This document shows, in pieces, positions 1-7,793 of a stretch of DNA of 64,000 bases. The notes below the pieces were generated by a model, which made no database searches, was not told the origin of the DNA, and was given only the letters and a program-made list of their open reading frames with translations. The stretch is from NCBI RefSeq assembly GCF_000829435.1, contig NZ_JXRP01000009.1, positions 434,001 to 498,000 of the forward strand, written 5' to 3'. The DNA is from Jeotgalibacillus soli (GTDB taxonomy: Bacteria > Bacillota > Bacilli > Bacillales > Jeotgalibacillaceae). The stretch's first letter is position 1, and every line of letters begins with the position of its first letter. The position numbers and the translations under genes are program-made.

Positions 1-586
1 CAACATTCGCAAGCTCGTGTAAGCTGAGTCCAGTCCATACACTGTATTGTGAATCGGTGAGTGGCATGATCGGCTGAATAATCGTATAAATGACCGCAAA
101 AACAGTCCCGATCAATGCGATAATAGCAACGCTGAGCGCGGTGTCTTCATCCTTTGCTTTCACAATAGGTGCAATCGCTGCGATCGCTGCAGCACCGCAC
201 ACGCCGATGCCTACTCCTGTCAATAATGAAATGGATGGATCAGCTTTCCACCATTTACCTAGAAAAATCATTAATACGATTGATAAAACGATACTAAGCA
301 CACCAAAAACTAATAGTGAAAGGCCGTCTTCGAATACGGTATCCATGCTTAATCGAAGGCCATATAACACGATCGCCAGGCGCAGTAATGTTTTCGTTGA
401 AAATTCGATTCCTCTTCTCCATTTTTCAGGATAGTCAAAAATCTGACGAAAAAGAATGGCGATAAAAATTGCACACGCCATCGGCCCTAAAAAATTTACT
501 CCTGGAATTAATGCTGCTCCATAGCCTAAAAATGCTATAAAGGCAGTAAATAAAACACCTAACCACCAATCTGATGTTCGGTTCAT
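1..586 (-). CDS. YeiH-family putative sulfate exporter, 3' end beyond window
   Basis: Reading the minus strand from ATG at 586 (AGGAG about 9 bases upstream) gives an open frame of 195 residues that leaves the window at base 1, so the C-terminal part is missing. The protein is hydrophobic, with repeated membrane segments and the glycine/alanine-rich stretch GVGIGVCGAAAIAAIAP followed by a KDED charged turn, which I recognise as the YeiH/UPF0324 family of inner-membrane proteins of about 330 residues. The family is annotated as putative sulfate exporter, but direct functional evidence is thin. It is divergent from the M20 gene at 824, with about 240 bases between for both promoters. Family is fairly sure; substrate is inference. 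Confidence 0.8.
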   Translation of the reverse strand, partial: MNRTSDWWLGVLFTAFIAFLGYGAALIPGVNFLGPMACAIFIAILFRQIFDYPEKWRRGIEFSTKTLLRLAIVLYGLRLSMDTVFEDGLSLLVFGVLSIVLSIVLMIFLGKWWKADPSISLLTGVGIGVCGAAAIAAIAPIVKAKDEDTALSVAIIALIGTVFAVIYTIIQPIMPLTDSQYSVWTGLSLHELANV

Positions 587-823
587 TCTACGTTCTCCTA
601 TCTGCCGGTCATTCTTTTAGCATACCGAACATACGAGAGAATAAAAATGTTTTTGTCTTATAAAATAAATGGAACAAAAAATGATTAAAAACATAGAATA
701 GTGCCTATTATCGAAATATGAATGATAAAATAAACAGACATTCTTCAAGGAGATTTTCAACTTACTTGAAGAGTAGTGAACGCATACATAAGCACTTTAG
801 ATGAGAAAGGGATATGTGATCGT

Positions 824-1987
824 ATGAAAAAGATTAACGATTGGGTAAAGAAAAATAATCAGCTTCTGTTGGATACCTATGCGTCGCTTCATGAGCTGGC
901 AGAGGTTAGCTGGAAAGAAGAAAATACTAGAAACTTTCTATGCAGTCAGTTGGACAAAATCGGGGTTTCCTATGAGACATTTGAGGGTCATTATGGCATT
1001 GTGGTAACGTGGAAGGGGGTTTCTGAAGCTGGTCCGACCATTGCTTTGCGTACTGACATGGATGCGTTATGGCAAAATGTGAATGGTGAGTGGAAAGCTA
1101 ATCACTCCTGTGGACATGATGCACATATGACCATTGCACTTAATACAATTCGATGCTTGAAAGAGATTAATTTTCAGCCGGAGAATGGCTGCTTCAAAGT
1201 GATTTTTCAGCCTGCTGAAGAATCTGGAAATGGTGCAAAAGCACTTATTAAAAATGGGGTAATCGAGGACATTGATTATTTGCTCGGAATCCATGTCCGT
1301 CCCATAAATGAGCTGAGATTTAATGAAGTATCGCCGGCCATTTATCATGGAGCTGCTGCGATGTTAAAAGGAACAATCAAAGGGCTGCAGGCGCATGGAG
1401 CAAGGCCTAACCAAGGGATTAATGTGGTGGACTCTCTTGGTGCGATTATTGCAGCAGTCAATGCCGTCAAAGTAGATCCTACCGTACCAAGCTCAGCGAA
1501 GGTCACACAAGTAAGAGCTGGAGGAGATAGCATCAATATTATACCGGATGAAGCCGAATTCAGTATTGATATGAGGGCTCAGACCAATGAAGCGATGGAT
1601 TGGCTGGTTGAGCGAGTGATAAAAGCTGTTCAATCTGGAGGTGAGGCAAATGGAGCGACTGTACATATAAATATTGGTGCACAAATGGCAGCGGCAAAGC
1701 CCAATCGGTTGATGGAAACCATTGTTGGAAGCGCAATAAAAGACGTTTTAGGAGAAAAATCACTCGCAGCATCACCCGTTACTCCGGGAGGAGAGGATTT
1801 TCATTTTTATCCAAAGGAAAAACCAAATCTTCAAGCAACGATGATCGGGCTGGGAACAGATTTGGAGCCAGGGCTTCATCATCCTAATATGAAATTTAAT
1901 CTTCAAGCGATAGGGAATGGAGTAGCTGTTGTCACGGCTTCTATTATTAAATTGTTTGAAAAAGCGGGTAAGCAGGGAAAGGCTTAA
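824..1987 (+). CDS. M20 family amidohydrolase (aminoacylase/AbgA-like)
   Basis: Cytosolic zinc-dependent amidohydrolase of the M20D type, which typically cleaves N-acyl amino acids or related amides. Visible metal and catalytic motifs in order are LRTDMDAL, SCGHDAHM, FQPAEESGNGAK, GIHVRP and LHHPNMKF near the C-terminus, so all the usual ligands are present. The frame is open from a GTG at 776, but the only AGGAG-like site is too far from it. ATG 824, preceded by AAAGGG at 806-811, is the better start and gives 387 residues, a normal length. The next gene is another M20 hydrolase 34 bases downstream, suggesting a two-gene unit for amide or carbamoyl amino acid salvage. Exact substrate cannot be read from sequence. 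Confidence 0.85.
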   Translation: MKKINDWVKKNNQLLLDTYASLHELAEVSWKEENTRNFLCSQLDKIGVSYETFEGHYGIVVTWKGVSEAGPTIALRTDMDALWQNVNGEWKANHSCGHDAHMTIALNTIRCLKEINFQPENGCFKVIFQPAEESGNGAKALIKNGVIEDIDYLLGIHVRPINELRFNEVSPAIYHGAAAMLKGTIKGLQAHGARPNQGINVVDSLGAIIAAVNAVKVDPTVPSSAKVTQVRAGGDSINIIPDEAEFSIDMRAQTNEAMDWLVERVIKAVQSGGEANGATVHINIGAQMAAAKPNRLMETIVGSAIKDVLGEKSLAASPVTPGGEDFHFYPKEKPNLQATMIGLGTDLEPGLHHPNMKFNLQAIGNGVAVVTASIIKLFEKAGKQGKA

Positions 1988-2021
1988 TACCATTACTATG
2001 AGTGAGATCGGAGCTGTCGTC

Positions 2022-3317
2022 ATGAAAAACATTTTTTCGCGTGATCGTTTAATGGCATCAATGAATGAGGAGTTGTCGTATCCTTTTATTGATGCAAAGG
2101 AAGTAGCAGAAAAGCTGGCTCTCGTTAATGAGTTTGGTCAGCAGGAATCCGGGGGGTTTTCACGTCCTCCTTTTGGAGAACAAGAAATTCTGGCACATAA
2201 CCGCTTTAAAGAGTGGCTTAAAGAATTGGGACTGGATGTTCATGAGGATGCCGTAGGAAATCTTTTTGGACGATGGGAGGGTGAGGATCCTTCGCTTCCG
2301 ATTGTGCTAACAGGATCGCACTTGGATTCTGTTCCACATGGCGGTGCCTTTGATGGACCACTTGGCTGTATTAGCAGCTTGCTCGCTGTCAAAGCATTAA
2401 AAGCTTCAGGCTATAAACCGAAACGATCGGTTGAAGTCGTGGTCTTTCGTGATGAAGAAGGAACAAGGTTTTTCAACGGTTTATTTGGGAGCAGAGCGTT
2501 AATGGGAGAAATCACGGCTGAATCCTTGCATCAATTTGTCGATGATAATGGAATAAGTATGTACGATGCGATGGAGAAAGAGGGATATCTTCCAAAAGAG
2601 GCTGCATCTTGCTATCGTGATCCTAAAACCATTGAATGCTTTCTCGAGCTCCACATAGAACAAGGGAAAAAACTGGAGCAGCAGCAAAAGAAAATCGGTG
2701 TTGTAACGGGCATTGCAGGTCCTTCCTGGCGTACATTTACCTTCCACGGCAGTACGGACCACGCAGGAAATACCCCTATGAATAGCCGTAAGGACAGTGT
2801 CGCTGCCGCGGCTGAATGGATTACAGAAATCGAAAAGCTTCCAGCGCTCTTTAGTGAAACAGCTGTTGCAACAGTGGGGCGCATGGTCGTGACACCTAAC
2901 GGAACAAATGTGATTTCCGGTCACGTGGAAGCGGATGTGGATGTCCGGGATATCGACGCATCAGCACGTGATCGATTAGTAGAAGAAATCACGAAAAAAG
3001 CGCATGAAATTGCCGAGAAACGTGGACTCACAGTGTCAGTGAAGGACGGTGTGACCGTTGATCCAATGCTTGTCCCTGATCATATTCAAAGCTGGATTCA
3101 AGAAGCAGCTGAACAAGTTAAGGTTGGCTCCATGAAGCTTCACAGCGGAGCAGGACATGATGCGATGAATATCGGAAAATACACGCATGCCGGTATGATT
3201 TTTGTGCCAAGCGTAAACGGGAAAAGCCATAGTCCAGAGGAATGGACCACGCTTGACGATTGCGTCATTGGCGTAAAAGTTCTGAGTGAAGTGATTAAAA
3301 AGGCGAGTGAGCAATAA
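2022..3317 (+). CDS. M20 family Zn-dependent hydrolase (N-carbamoyl-L-amino acid hydrolase / allantoate amidohydrolase type)
   Basis: Belongs to the AmaB/HyuC/AllC branch of M20 dinuclear metallohydrolases, which remove carbamoyl or ureido groups from amino acids, allantoate or related compounds. Motifs seen: GSHLDSVPHGGAFDGPLG (metal His and bridging Asp), FRDEEGTRF (Glu pair), LHIEQG (His) and SGAGHDAMN (last His). The frame opens at 1929 inside the previous gene; ATG 2022 has GGAG at 2010-2013, eight bases upstream, while ATG 1998 has no good site, so 2022 is taken (431 residues, typical 410-430). It follows the aminoacylase-like gene closely and is probably co-transcribed. Carbamoylase, allantoate and ureidoglycolate specificities are not distinguishable here. 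Confidence 0.85.
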   Translation: MKNIFSRDRLMASMNEELSYPFIDAKEVAEKLALVNEFGQQESGGFSRPPFGEQEILAHNRFKEWLKELGLDVHEDAVGNLFGRWEGEDPSLPIVLTGSHLDSVPHGGAFDGPLGCISSLLAVKALKASGYKPKRSVEVVVFRDEEGTRFFNGLFGSRALMGEITAESLHQFVDDNGISMYDAMEKEGYLPKEAASCYRDPKTIECFLELHIEQGKKLEQQQKKIGVVTGIAGPSWRTFTFHGSTDHAGNTPMNSRKDSVAAAAEWITEIEKLPALFSETAVATVGRMVVTPNGTNVISGHVEADVDVRDIDASARDRLVEEITKKAHEIAEKRGLTVSVKDGVTVDPMLVPDHIQSWIQEAAEQVKVGSMKLHSGAGHDAMNIGKYTHAGMIFVPSVNGKSHSPEEWTTLDDCVIGVKVLSEVIKKASEQ

Positions 3318-3404
3318 GGTGGGGGGAAGGCTGTAAATCTTTGATATTTTTGGTGAAACTCAATTCTTTCAGAATGATAGAAAGAGAGAAGGGGGTGGCA
3401 ATAC

Positions 3405-4313
3405 TTGAAAGGAATTATTTCTTTACTCAAAGCAATCGCATGGTTGAGCGGAGGCATTCTTCTCGCCGCAGCTGCCCATTACAGCAGTCACGTCATTAAA
3501 CGAAAACAGCAGGAATTAGAACCAGTGCATAAGCCTAAGCCTCATGAATGGTCGGAAGAGGATATTACATTTTCATGGCTCGGTCAGTCAACCGTCTTAA
3601 TGAATTTGAACGGTGTGAGGATCATTACAGATCCCAATCTTTCTAAATCGACTCATGAACAGCGAGATGGCTCTATCATTAATATTCGTCCAGTACTGTC
3701 TGAAAAAGAGATAGGAGATCTAGATCTTATCCTTTTATCGCATGGCTACATACCAGAGTTGGATTCAGCACTGCTGAATAAGCTGGCCGGTCCTTCAACG
3801 ACGATTATTACTGTGGAAAATGCAAGCCGTTTACTAGACGAGATAAAGGATAGCGAAATCAAAGAATTATCCATACGCGAAAAGCACCAGCTCAGAGATG
3901 ATCTAACTGTAACAGGTGTTAAAGTGGAACATCGCGAAGGTCCGTTTCCATGGGATGAGCGGTTTGGATATTGTGGGTTTTTAGTCCGAAAAGGTAAAAA
4001 GCGAGTCTGGTATGCAGGCGATTCTGCTTATGTATCTTCGTATAAGCAATTGCGTTTTCTAGGAAAGAAGGAGGTTGCGGTCATACCAATTGGAGGAAGC
4101 GGCTTCGTTCATTGTACACCTGAAGAAGCTTGGGCAATATTCTCTGATAGTGGAGCTGCCCGTCTTTTTCCGATTTTATTCGATCACCCCTCGCTTTCAC
4201 ATAGAGAAAGTGAAGAATTGTTAGAGCGTCTATACATAGCAGCAGGGGAGAAAAGAGATCGCATCATTCGATTGGAGCCTGGTGAAACTTATCGACTTAC
4301 GGATCATTCTTAA
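3405..4313 (+). CDS. MBL-fold (UlaG/NAPE-PLD-like) protein with degenerate metal site, N-terminal membrane anchor
   Basis: TTG start with a purine-rich GGGGGTGG site just upstream. Residues about 1-27 form a hydrophobic anchor followed by KRKQQE, so the protein is probably tethered outside or at the membrane. The body follows the UlaG-like metallo-beta-lactamase fold: GQSTVLMNLNGVRIITDPNL, LILLSH, HREGPFPWD, YAGDSAY and LFDHPS. The hallmark HxHxDH is replaced by SHGYIPELD: only the first His remains. Zinc hydrolysis in the usual way is therefore doubtful. The stop codon overlaps an ATG (TAATGATGG) that starts the kinase pseudogene, implying past translational coupling. Family is sure; activity is not. 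Confidence 0.75.
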   Translation: MKGIISLLKAIAWLSGGILLAAAAHYSSHVIKRKQQELEPVHKPKPHEWSEEDITFSWLGQSTVLMNLNGVRIITDPNLSKSTHEQRDGSIINIRPVLSEKEIGDLDLILLSHGYIPELDSALLNKLAGPSTTIITVENASRLLDEIKDSEIKELSIREKHQLRDDLTVTGVKVEHREGPFPWDERFGYCGFLVRKGKKRVWYAGDSAYVSSYKQLRFLGKKEVAVIPIGGSGFVHCTPEEAWAIFSDSGAARLFPILFDHPSLSHRESEELLERLYIAAGEKRDRIIRLEPGETYRLTDHS

Positions 4314-4315
4314 TG

Positions 4316-5264
4316 ATGGAAAAGCTAGTCTTTATGACTGGCTTTTACTGCTTATATCATTATGGTATATTATCCCTAAATTTAATAATGTCGTTAAAAT
4401 AAATAAAAGAGTCCATCTTGCTATCCTTGCTTCATTACTTGGTGTGTTTTATATGATGGTTGTGATTTTCTTGTTCTTCCCGGAGATCATGGACATGCGC
4501 TATATGGCTTTTTTAATCATTTTTTCGATTGCTCAATCTACCGGTGTCATCTTATTTGTTAGTTTTATTGAAAAAGCAAGAAGAGAAATATCGCCTAATA
4601 TACAAGTAAGAAAGCTTGAAAAACTAAAAACCGTGAGTGAAATTGCTGCAAGTATATCGCCTAAAATAAGAAATCCTCTAACGGTTACAAAGGGGCTTAT
4701 ACAATTATTAAGGGACCTAGACCTTACAGAGGAGAAAAAGAACTTTTATATCAGTTTTTCTCTTTAAGAGCTAGATCGAGCTGAACGGACCATTACGAAT
4801 TATCTTACCTAAGCCTTCTCTAGAAAATTCAGAAATACTAGAGTTAAACAAGGAAATTGGTTATATTTTGAAGTTTGTAAACCCTTTCGCTGTGATAAAC
4901 AATGTATATACCAAAATAGAAAAAGAAGAGGAAATTTATATTGGTGGAGAAGGTGAGAAGCTCCATCAATGTTTAATTAACATCATCAAATTAGCATTGA
5001 AGCGATGCCGCAGGGTGGGAATATTATCATCAGGTTACATAGAGAGAATGAGAAAGCTGTGATTAAAGTTAAAGACGCGGGTTTTGGAATAAATCATGAA
5101 CAAATTGAAAGACTGGGCACACCATTTTATACGGCACGAGACAAAGGAACTGGACTCGGTACAATTTGTTAAGGCGTTGCGAGGAGAAATAGAAGTAGAA
5201 AGTGAAATAGGGAAAGGCAGCTGTTTTACTATTACAATCCCAGTTGTTGATCATTACGATCATA
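4316..5264 (+). pseudogene. Multiply disrupted membrane histidine kinase (sporulation-kinase type)
   Basis: Recognisable kinase pieces are spread over three frames. From ATG 4316 the expected MEKLVF start shifts frame near 4332 into YDWLLLLIS and several membrane segments. The dimerisation box then reads SISPKIRNPLTVTKG, where active kinases have SHEIRNPLT, so the phospho-accepting His is Pro. A TAA at 4765-4767 interrupts it, and further stops and shifts follow before GEGEKLHQCLINIIK, SIEAMPQGGNIII (N box), VKDAGFGI and GTGLGT, ending with GSCFTITIP. At least five independent lesions plus loss of the catalytic His make this a true pseudogene rather than a sequencing error. It resembles KinB/KinA-family sporulation kinases; the exact paralogue is unclear. 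Confidence 0.85.
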
Positions 5265-5353
5265 AAAAAAGCCGACTCAAAAGCTGCACATTTCTCAAGT
5301 GGAAAGTTTTAAGAGGGAGTGTGAGCTTTCGCGTCAGTTTTTTTATGTGAAAA

Positions 5354-6916
5354 TTACTTGGTGTTTTGATAATCGTTTGACCACTCTTCAACGTTCCAAA
5401 TCGTGGTTGCCCAATCTTCGTAGAATTCAGGTTCGTGACAAACAAGCACAATCGTTCCCTTATATGCTTTCATGGCACGTTTTAACTCTTCTTTTGCTGT
5501 TACATCAAGGTGATTGGTCGGCTCATCAAATAGCAGCCAGTTGCTTTCATACATCATAAGCTTGCATAAGCGAACCTTTGCTTGTTCACCACCGCTCAGC
5601 TGATTCATTGGACGGGATATATGCTCATTTTTTAGTCCGCATCGTGCGAGTGCTGCACGTACCTGGTGCTGATCCATAGACGGAAACTCATTCCACACAT
5701 CATCGATCGGTGTGATTGGCTTAGCTTTCATCTCCTGCTCGAAATAAGAAGGGAAGAGGAAATCTCCAAGGATCACTTTTCCTCCAAGCGGATCAATTTT
5801 ACCCATAATTGTTTTGAGCAATGTCGATTTTCCAACGCCGTTATAGCCGACAATCGCTATTTTTTGACCGCGTTCAATCGTTATGTTGAGCTTTGGCAAG
5901 AGAGGCTGATCATAGCCAATTTCGAGATTTTCCGCCTCTGCGACATAACGGCTGCTTCCGCGAGATTCTTTAAAGTCAAAGGTAGGCTTTACAGCGGTAT
6001 CAGGACGGTCGATCCGTTCAATCCGGTCAAGCTGCTTTTGACGGCTTTTTGCTCGACCTGTTGTGGAGTAGCGTGCCTTGTTTTTGGCAATGAAATCTTC
6101 TTGTTTTTTAATGAACTCCTGCTGCTTTTCATAAGCCTGGAGATACTGATTTTTGTTCAGCTCAGCAAGCTCTAAAAACTTATCATAGGTCGCGGTGTAG
6201 CGATTCATTTTAGCAAATTCGAGATGAAGAATGATATCCACGACGCCATTCATAAAGGAGGTATCGTGTGAAATCAGCAAAAATGCATGCGGGTAGTCCT
6301 TTAAATACATGGAAAGCCAGTGGATATGCTCGACATCCAGATAGTTAGTCGGCTCATCTAAAAGCAAAACCTTAGGCTTTTCTAATAACAGCTTGGCAAG
6401 TAACACTTTAGTACGCTGACCGCCGCTGAGCGATGCAACGTCACGCTCAAGTCCGATTGCATCAAGACCGAGACCTCTAGCTACCTCTTCTACTTTCATA
6501 TCTAACGTATAAAAATCACCTGCATCCAGCGCATCTTGAATATTTGCCATATCTTCAAGCAGCTGTTCAAGCTCTTCCGGTGTTGCATCGGCCATTTTTG
6601 CTATGATTTCATTTAATTCTTCTTCCTTCTTAAATAAAGGCAAGAACGCATCGCGAAGCGTGTCACGCATGGTCTTTCCAGGAGTTAGTCTTGTATGCTG
6701 GTCCAAATAGCCGTAATGAGTATTTGGCAGCCATTCAACCTTTCCTTCATCATGAATCAATTCACCTGTTAAAATATTCATCATTGTGGACTTTCCGACA
6801 CCATTTGCGCCGACTAATCCAATATGTTCACCTGGCAGCAATCGAAAAGAAACATCCCTGAAAAGCGTACGATCACCGAACGTATGCCCAAGATTCTCTA
6901 CATTTAATACACTCAT
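5354..6916 (-). CDS. ABC-F family ATP-binding protein (YfmM/YbiT-like)
   Basis: Cytosolic protein with two fused ABC ATPase domains and no membrane part; ABC-F proteins act on the ribosome, some in antibiotic protection, others in translation control. First domain: Walker A GANGVGKST, signature LSGGQ, Walker B VLLLDEPTNYLD. A charged linker (residues about 240-300, ending RAKSRQKQLDRIERI) matches the P-site tRNA interaction motif region. Second domain: GYNGVGKST, LSGGEQ, WLLFDEPTNHLD. At 520 residues and from its start (MSVLNVENLGHTFGDRTLF) it looks closest to B. subtilis YfmM, but I did not align it. ATG 6916 has GGAGGA ten bases upstream. The leader carries a strong hairpin (7027-7067) and an overlapping upstream ORF. 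Confidence 0.88.
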   Translation of the reverse strand: MSVLNVENLGHTFGDRTLFRDVSFRLLPGEHIGLVGANGVGKSTMMNILTGELIHDEGKVEWLPNTHYGYLDQHTRLTPGKTMRDTLRDAFLPLFKKEEELNEIIAKMADATPEELEQLLEDMANIQDALDAGDFYTLDMKVEEVARGLGLDAIGLERDVASLSGGQRTKVLLAKLLLEKPKVLLLDEPTNYLDVEHIHWLSMYLKDYPHAFLLISHDTSFMNGVVDIILHLEFAKMNRYTATYDKFLELAELNKNQYLQAYEKQQEFIKKQEDFIAKNKARYSTTGRAKSRQKQLDRIERIDRPDTAVKPTFDFKESRGSSRYVAEAENLEIGYDQPLLPKLNITIERGQKIAIVGYNGVGKSTLLKTIMGKIDPLGGKVILGDFLFPSYFEQEMKAKPITPIDDVWNEFPSMDQHQVRAALARCGLKNEHISRPMNQLSGGEQAKVRLCKLMMYESNWLLFDEPTNHLDVTAKEELKRAMKAYKGTIVLVCHEPEFYEDWATTIWNVEEWSNDYQNTK

Positions 6917-6965
6917 TTTTTTCTATTCCTCCGATATTAAAAGATCTTTTTCCATCATACGTCAT
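6873..6965 (-). CDS. Upstream ORF (30 codons) overlapping the ABC-F start out of frame
   Basis: On the minus strand, AGGAGG at 6976-6981 is followed ten bases later by ATG 6965. The frame runs MTYDGKRSFNIGG... for 30 codons and stops at TGA inside the ABC-F gene, overlapping its start in a different frame. Both this ORF and the main gene have good ribosome sites, so translation of one should influence the other. It may be a regulatory leader peptide or a chance ORF with a fortuitous ribosome site; there is no homology evidence. Confidence 0.35.
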   Translation of the reverse strand: MTYDGKRSFNIGGIEKNECIKCRESWAYVR

Positions 6966-7026
6966 TTTAAAGCTTCCTCCTAGTAGGAATTTTTTCTACT
7001 GAAGATGGCTTGTTTGATGTACAAAC

Positions 7027-7067
7027 GAAAAAGCAGAGAATCATCAACGCCGATTCTCTGCTTTTTC
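7027..7067. terminator. Perfect 16-bp hairpin in the divergent ABC-F/MarR intergenic region
   Basis: Left arm 7027-7042 and right arm 7052-7067 are exact complements around a 9-base loop, with a short T run on both strands. It lies upstream of both divergent genes rather than after one, about 110 bases before the ABC-F start, so it may act as an attenuator for that gene or block divergent read-through. Confidence 0.7.
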
Positions 7068-7257
7068 TTATCTATTTATCATAGCACATGAGCAACAAAA
7101 AGTGACAGAAAGAGGAAAGGATCTTCTGCTTTCTTTTTAATGGGAAGGACTATTTACACTCATGTTTACCGTCATAACTAACTGAAGAGGAAAAGTGCAG
7201 TGAATTATTGTGTTCATTGAAAGAATTATAAAGCGGTAGATGTTTCGGAAGTTGTAA

Positions 7258-7288
7258 AGTTGTGTTTGCAACTACTTTTTATTATACT
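7258..7288 (+). promoter_or_regulatory. marR-MATE promoter with overlapping small inverted repeat
   Basis: A -35-like TTGTGT (7260-7265) and -10-like TATACT (7283-7288) are 17 bases apart. The inverted repeat AGTTG-N6-CAACT (7258-7273) covers the -35 element, as expected for autorepression by the MarR protein encoded just downstream. Inference from position and symmetry only. Confidence 0.4.
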
Positions 7289-7331
7289 TAGAGCTAGAAA
7301 AAGTGTTCCGGAATTGAAGGAGGACTCCAGT

Positions 7332-7793
7332 GTGAATGAAAATACAACAGGATCTGTCGGTCGCTGGGTATCGACCGTACATCGCTATGGATATATGCAT
7401 CTTAGCAAAATATTTGATGAATATGGGTTAGGGCAAGGACAAGTGAAGTTTTTAATGGTTTTATTCCATCTTGACCAGCAAACACAGGATCAAATGGCTA
7501 ATACGCTGTCCATTGATAAAACGACAACGGCTAGAGCAGTAAGAAAGCTTGAGGTTGAAGGCTATGTAACGAGAAAGCCTCATGCAAGTGACCGCCGTTC
7601 GCATCTCGTTTGTCTTACAGATAAAGCAAAAAAAATGGAACCGTTAATCCGCTCTATTCTTGATGAGTGGACCGCAGCGTTAACCGTTGATTTTACGGAT
7701 GAGGAAAGAGAAATGACCATTCGACTGCTAAAGAGAATGGCGACGAATGCAATAAAGGCTATCAGGGAAAAGGAAGAGGTGAGGGATGATTGA
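7332..7793 (+). CDS. MarR family transcriptional regulator
   Basis: Winged-helix regulator of 153 residues. The DNA-binding core is visible as QDQMANTLSIDKTTTARAVRKLEVEGYVTRKPHASDRRSHLVCLTDKA, with the typical DxRS..V.LT wing near residue 95. GTG 7332 is chosen because AAGGAGG (7317-7323) lies eight bases upstream; the frame is open further 5' but lacks a site. It overlaps the MATE transporter by four bases and is probably its local repressor, similar in layout to MepR-MepA of staphylococci. A candidate operator lies over the promoter at 7258-7273. Ligand unknown. Confidence 0.9.
   Translation: MNENTTGSVGRWVSTVHRYGYMHLSKIFDEYGLGQGQVKFLMVLFHLDQQTQDQMANTLSIDKTTTARAVRKLEVEGYVTRKPHASDRRSHLVCLTDKAKKMEPLIRSILDEWTAALTVDFTDEEREMTIRLLKRMATNAIKAIREKEEVRDD

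Noticed and set aside
5666-6175. 169-codon plus-strand ORF
   Set aside because: Antisense shadow of the ABC-F gene; poor start and Phe/Arg-rich composition typical of a complementary frame.
7027-7067. Calling the hairpin a normal gene-end terminator
   Set aside because: No gene ends next to it on either strand; both neighbours start away from it, so it is reported as an attenuator candidate instead.
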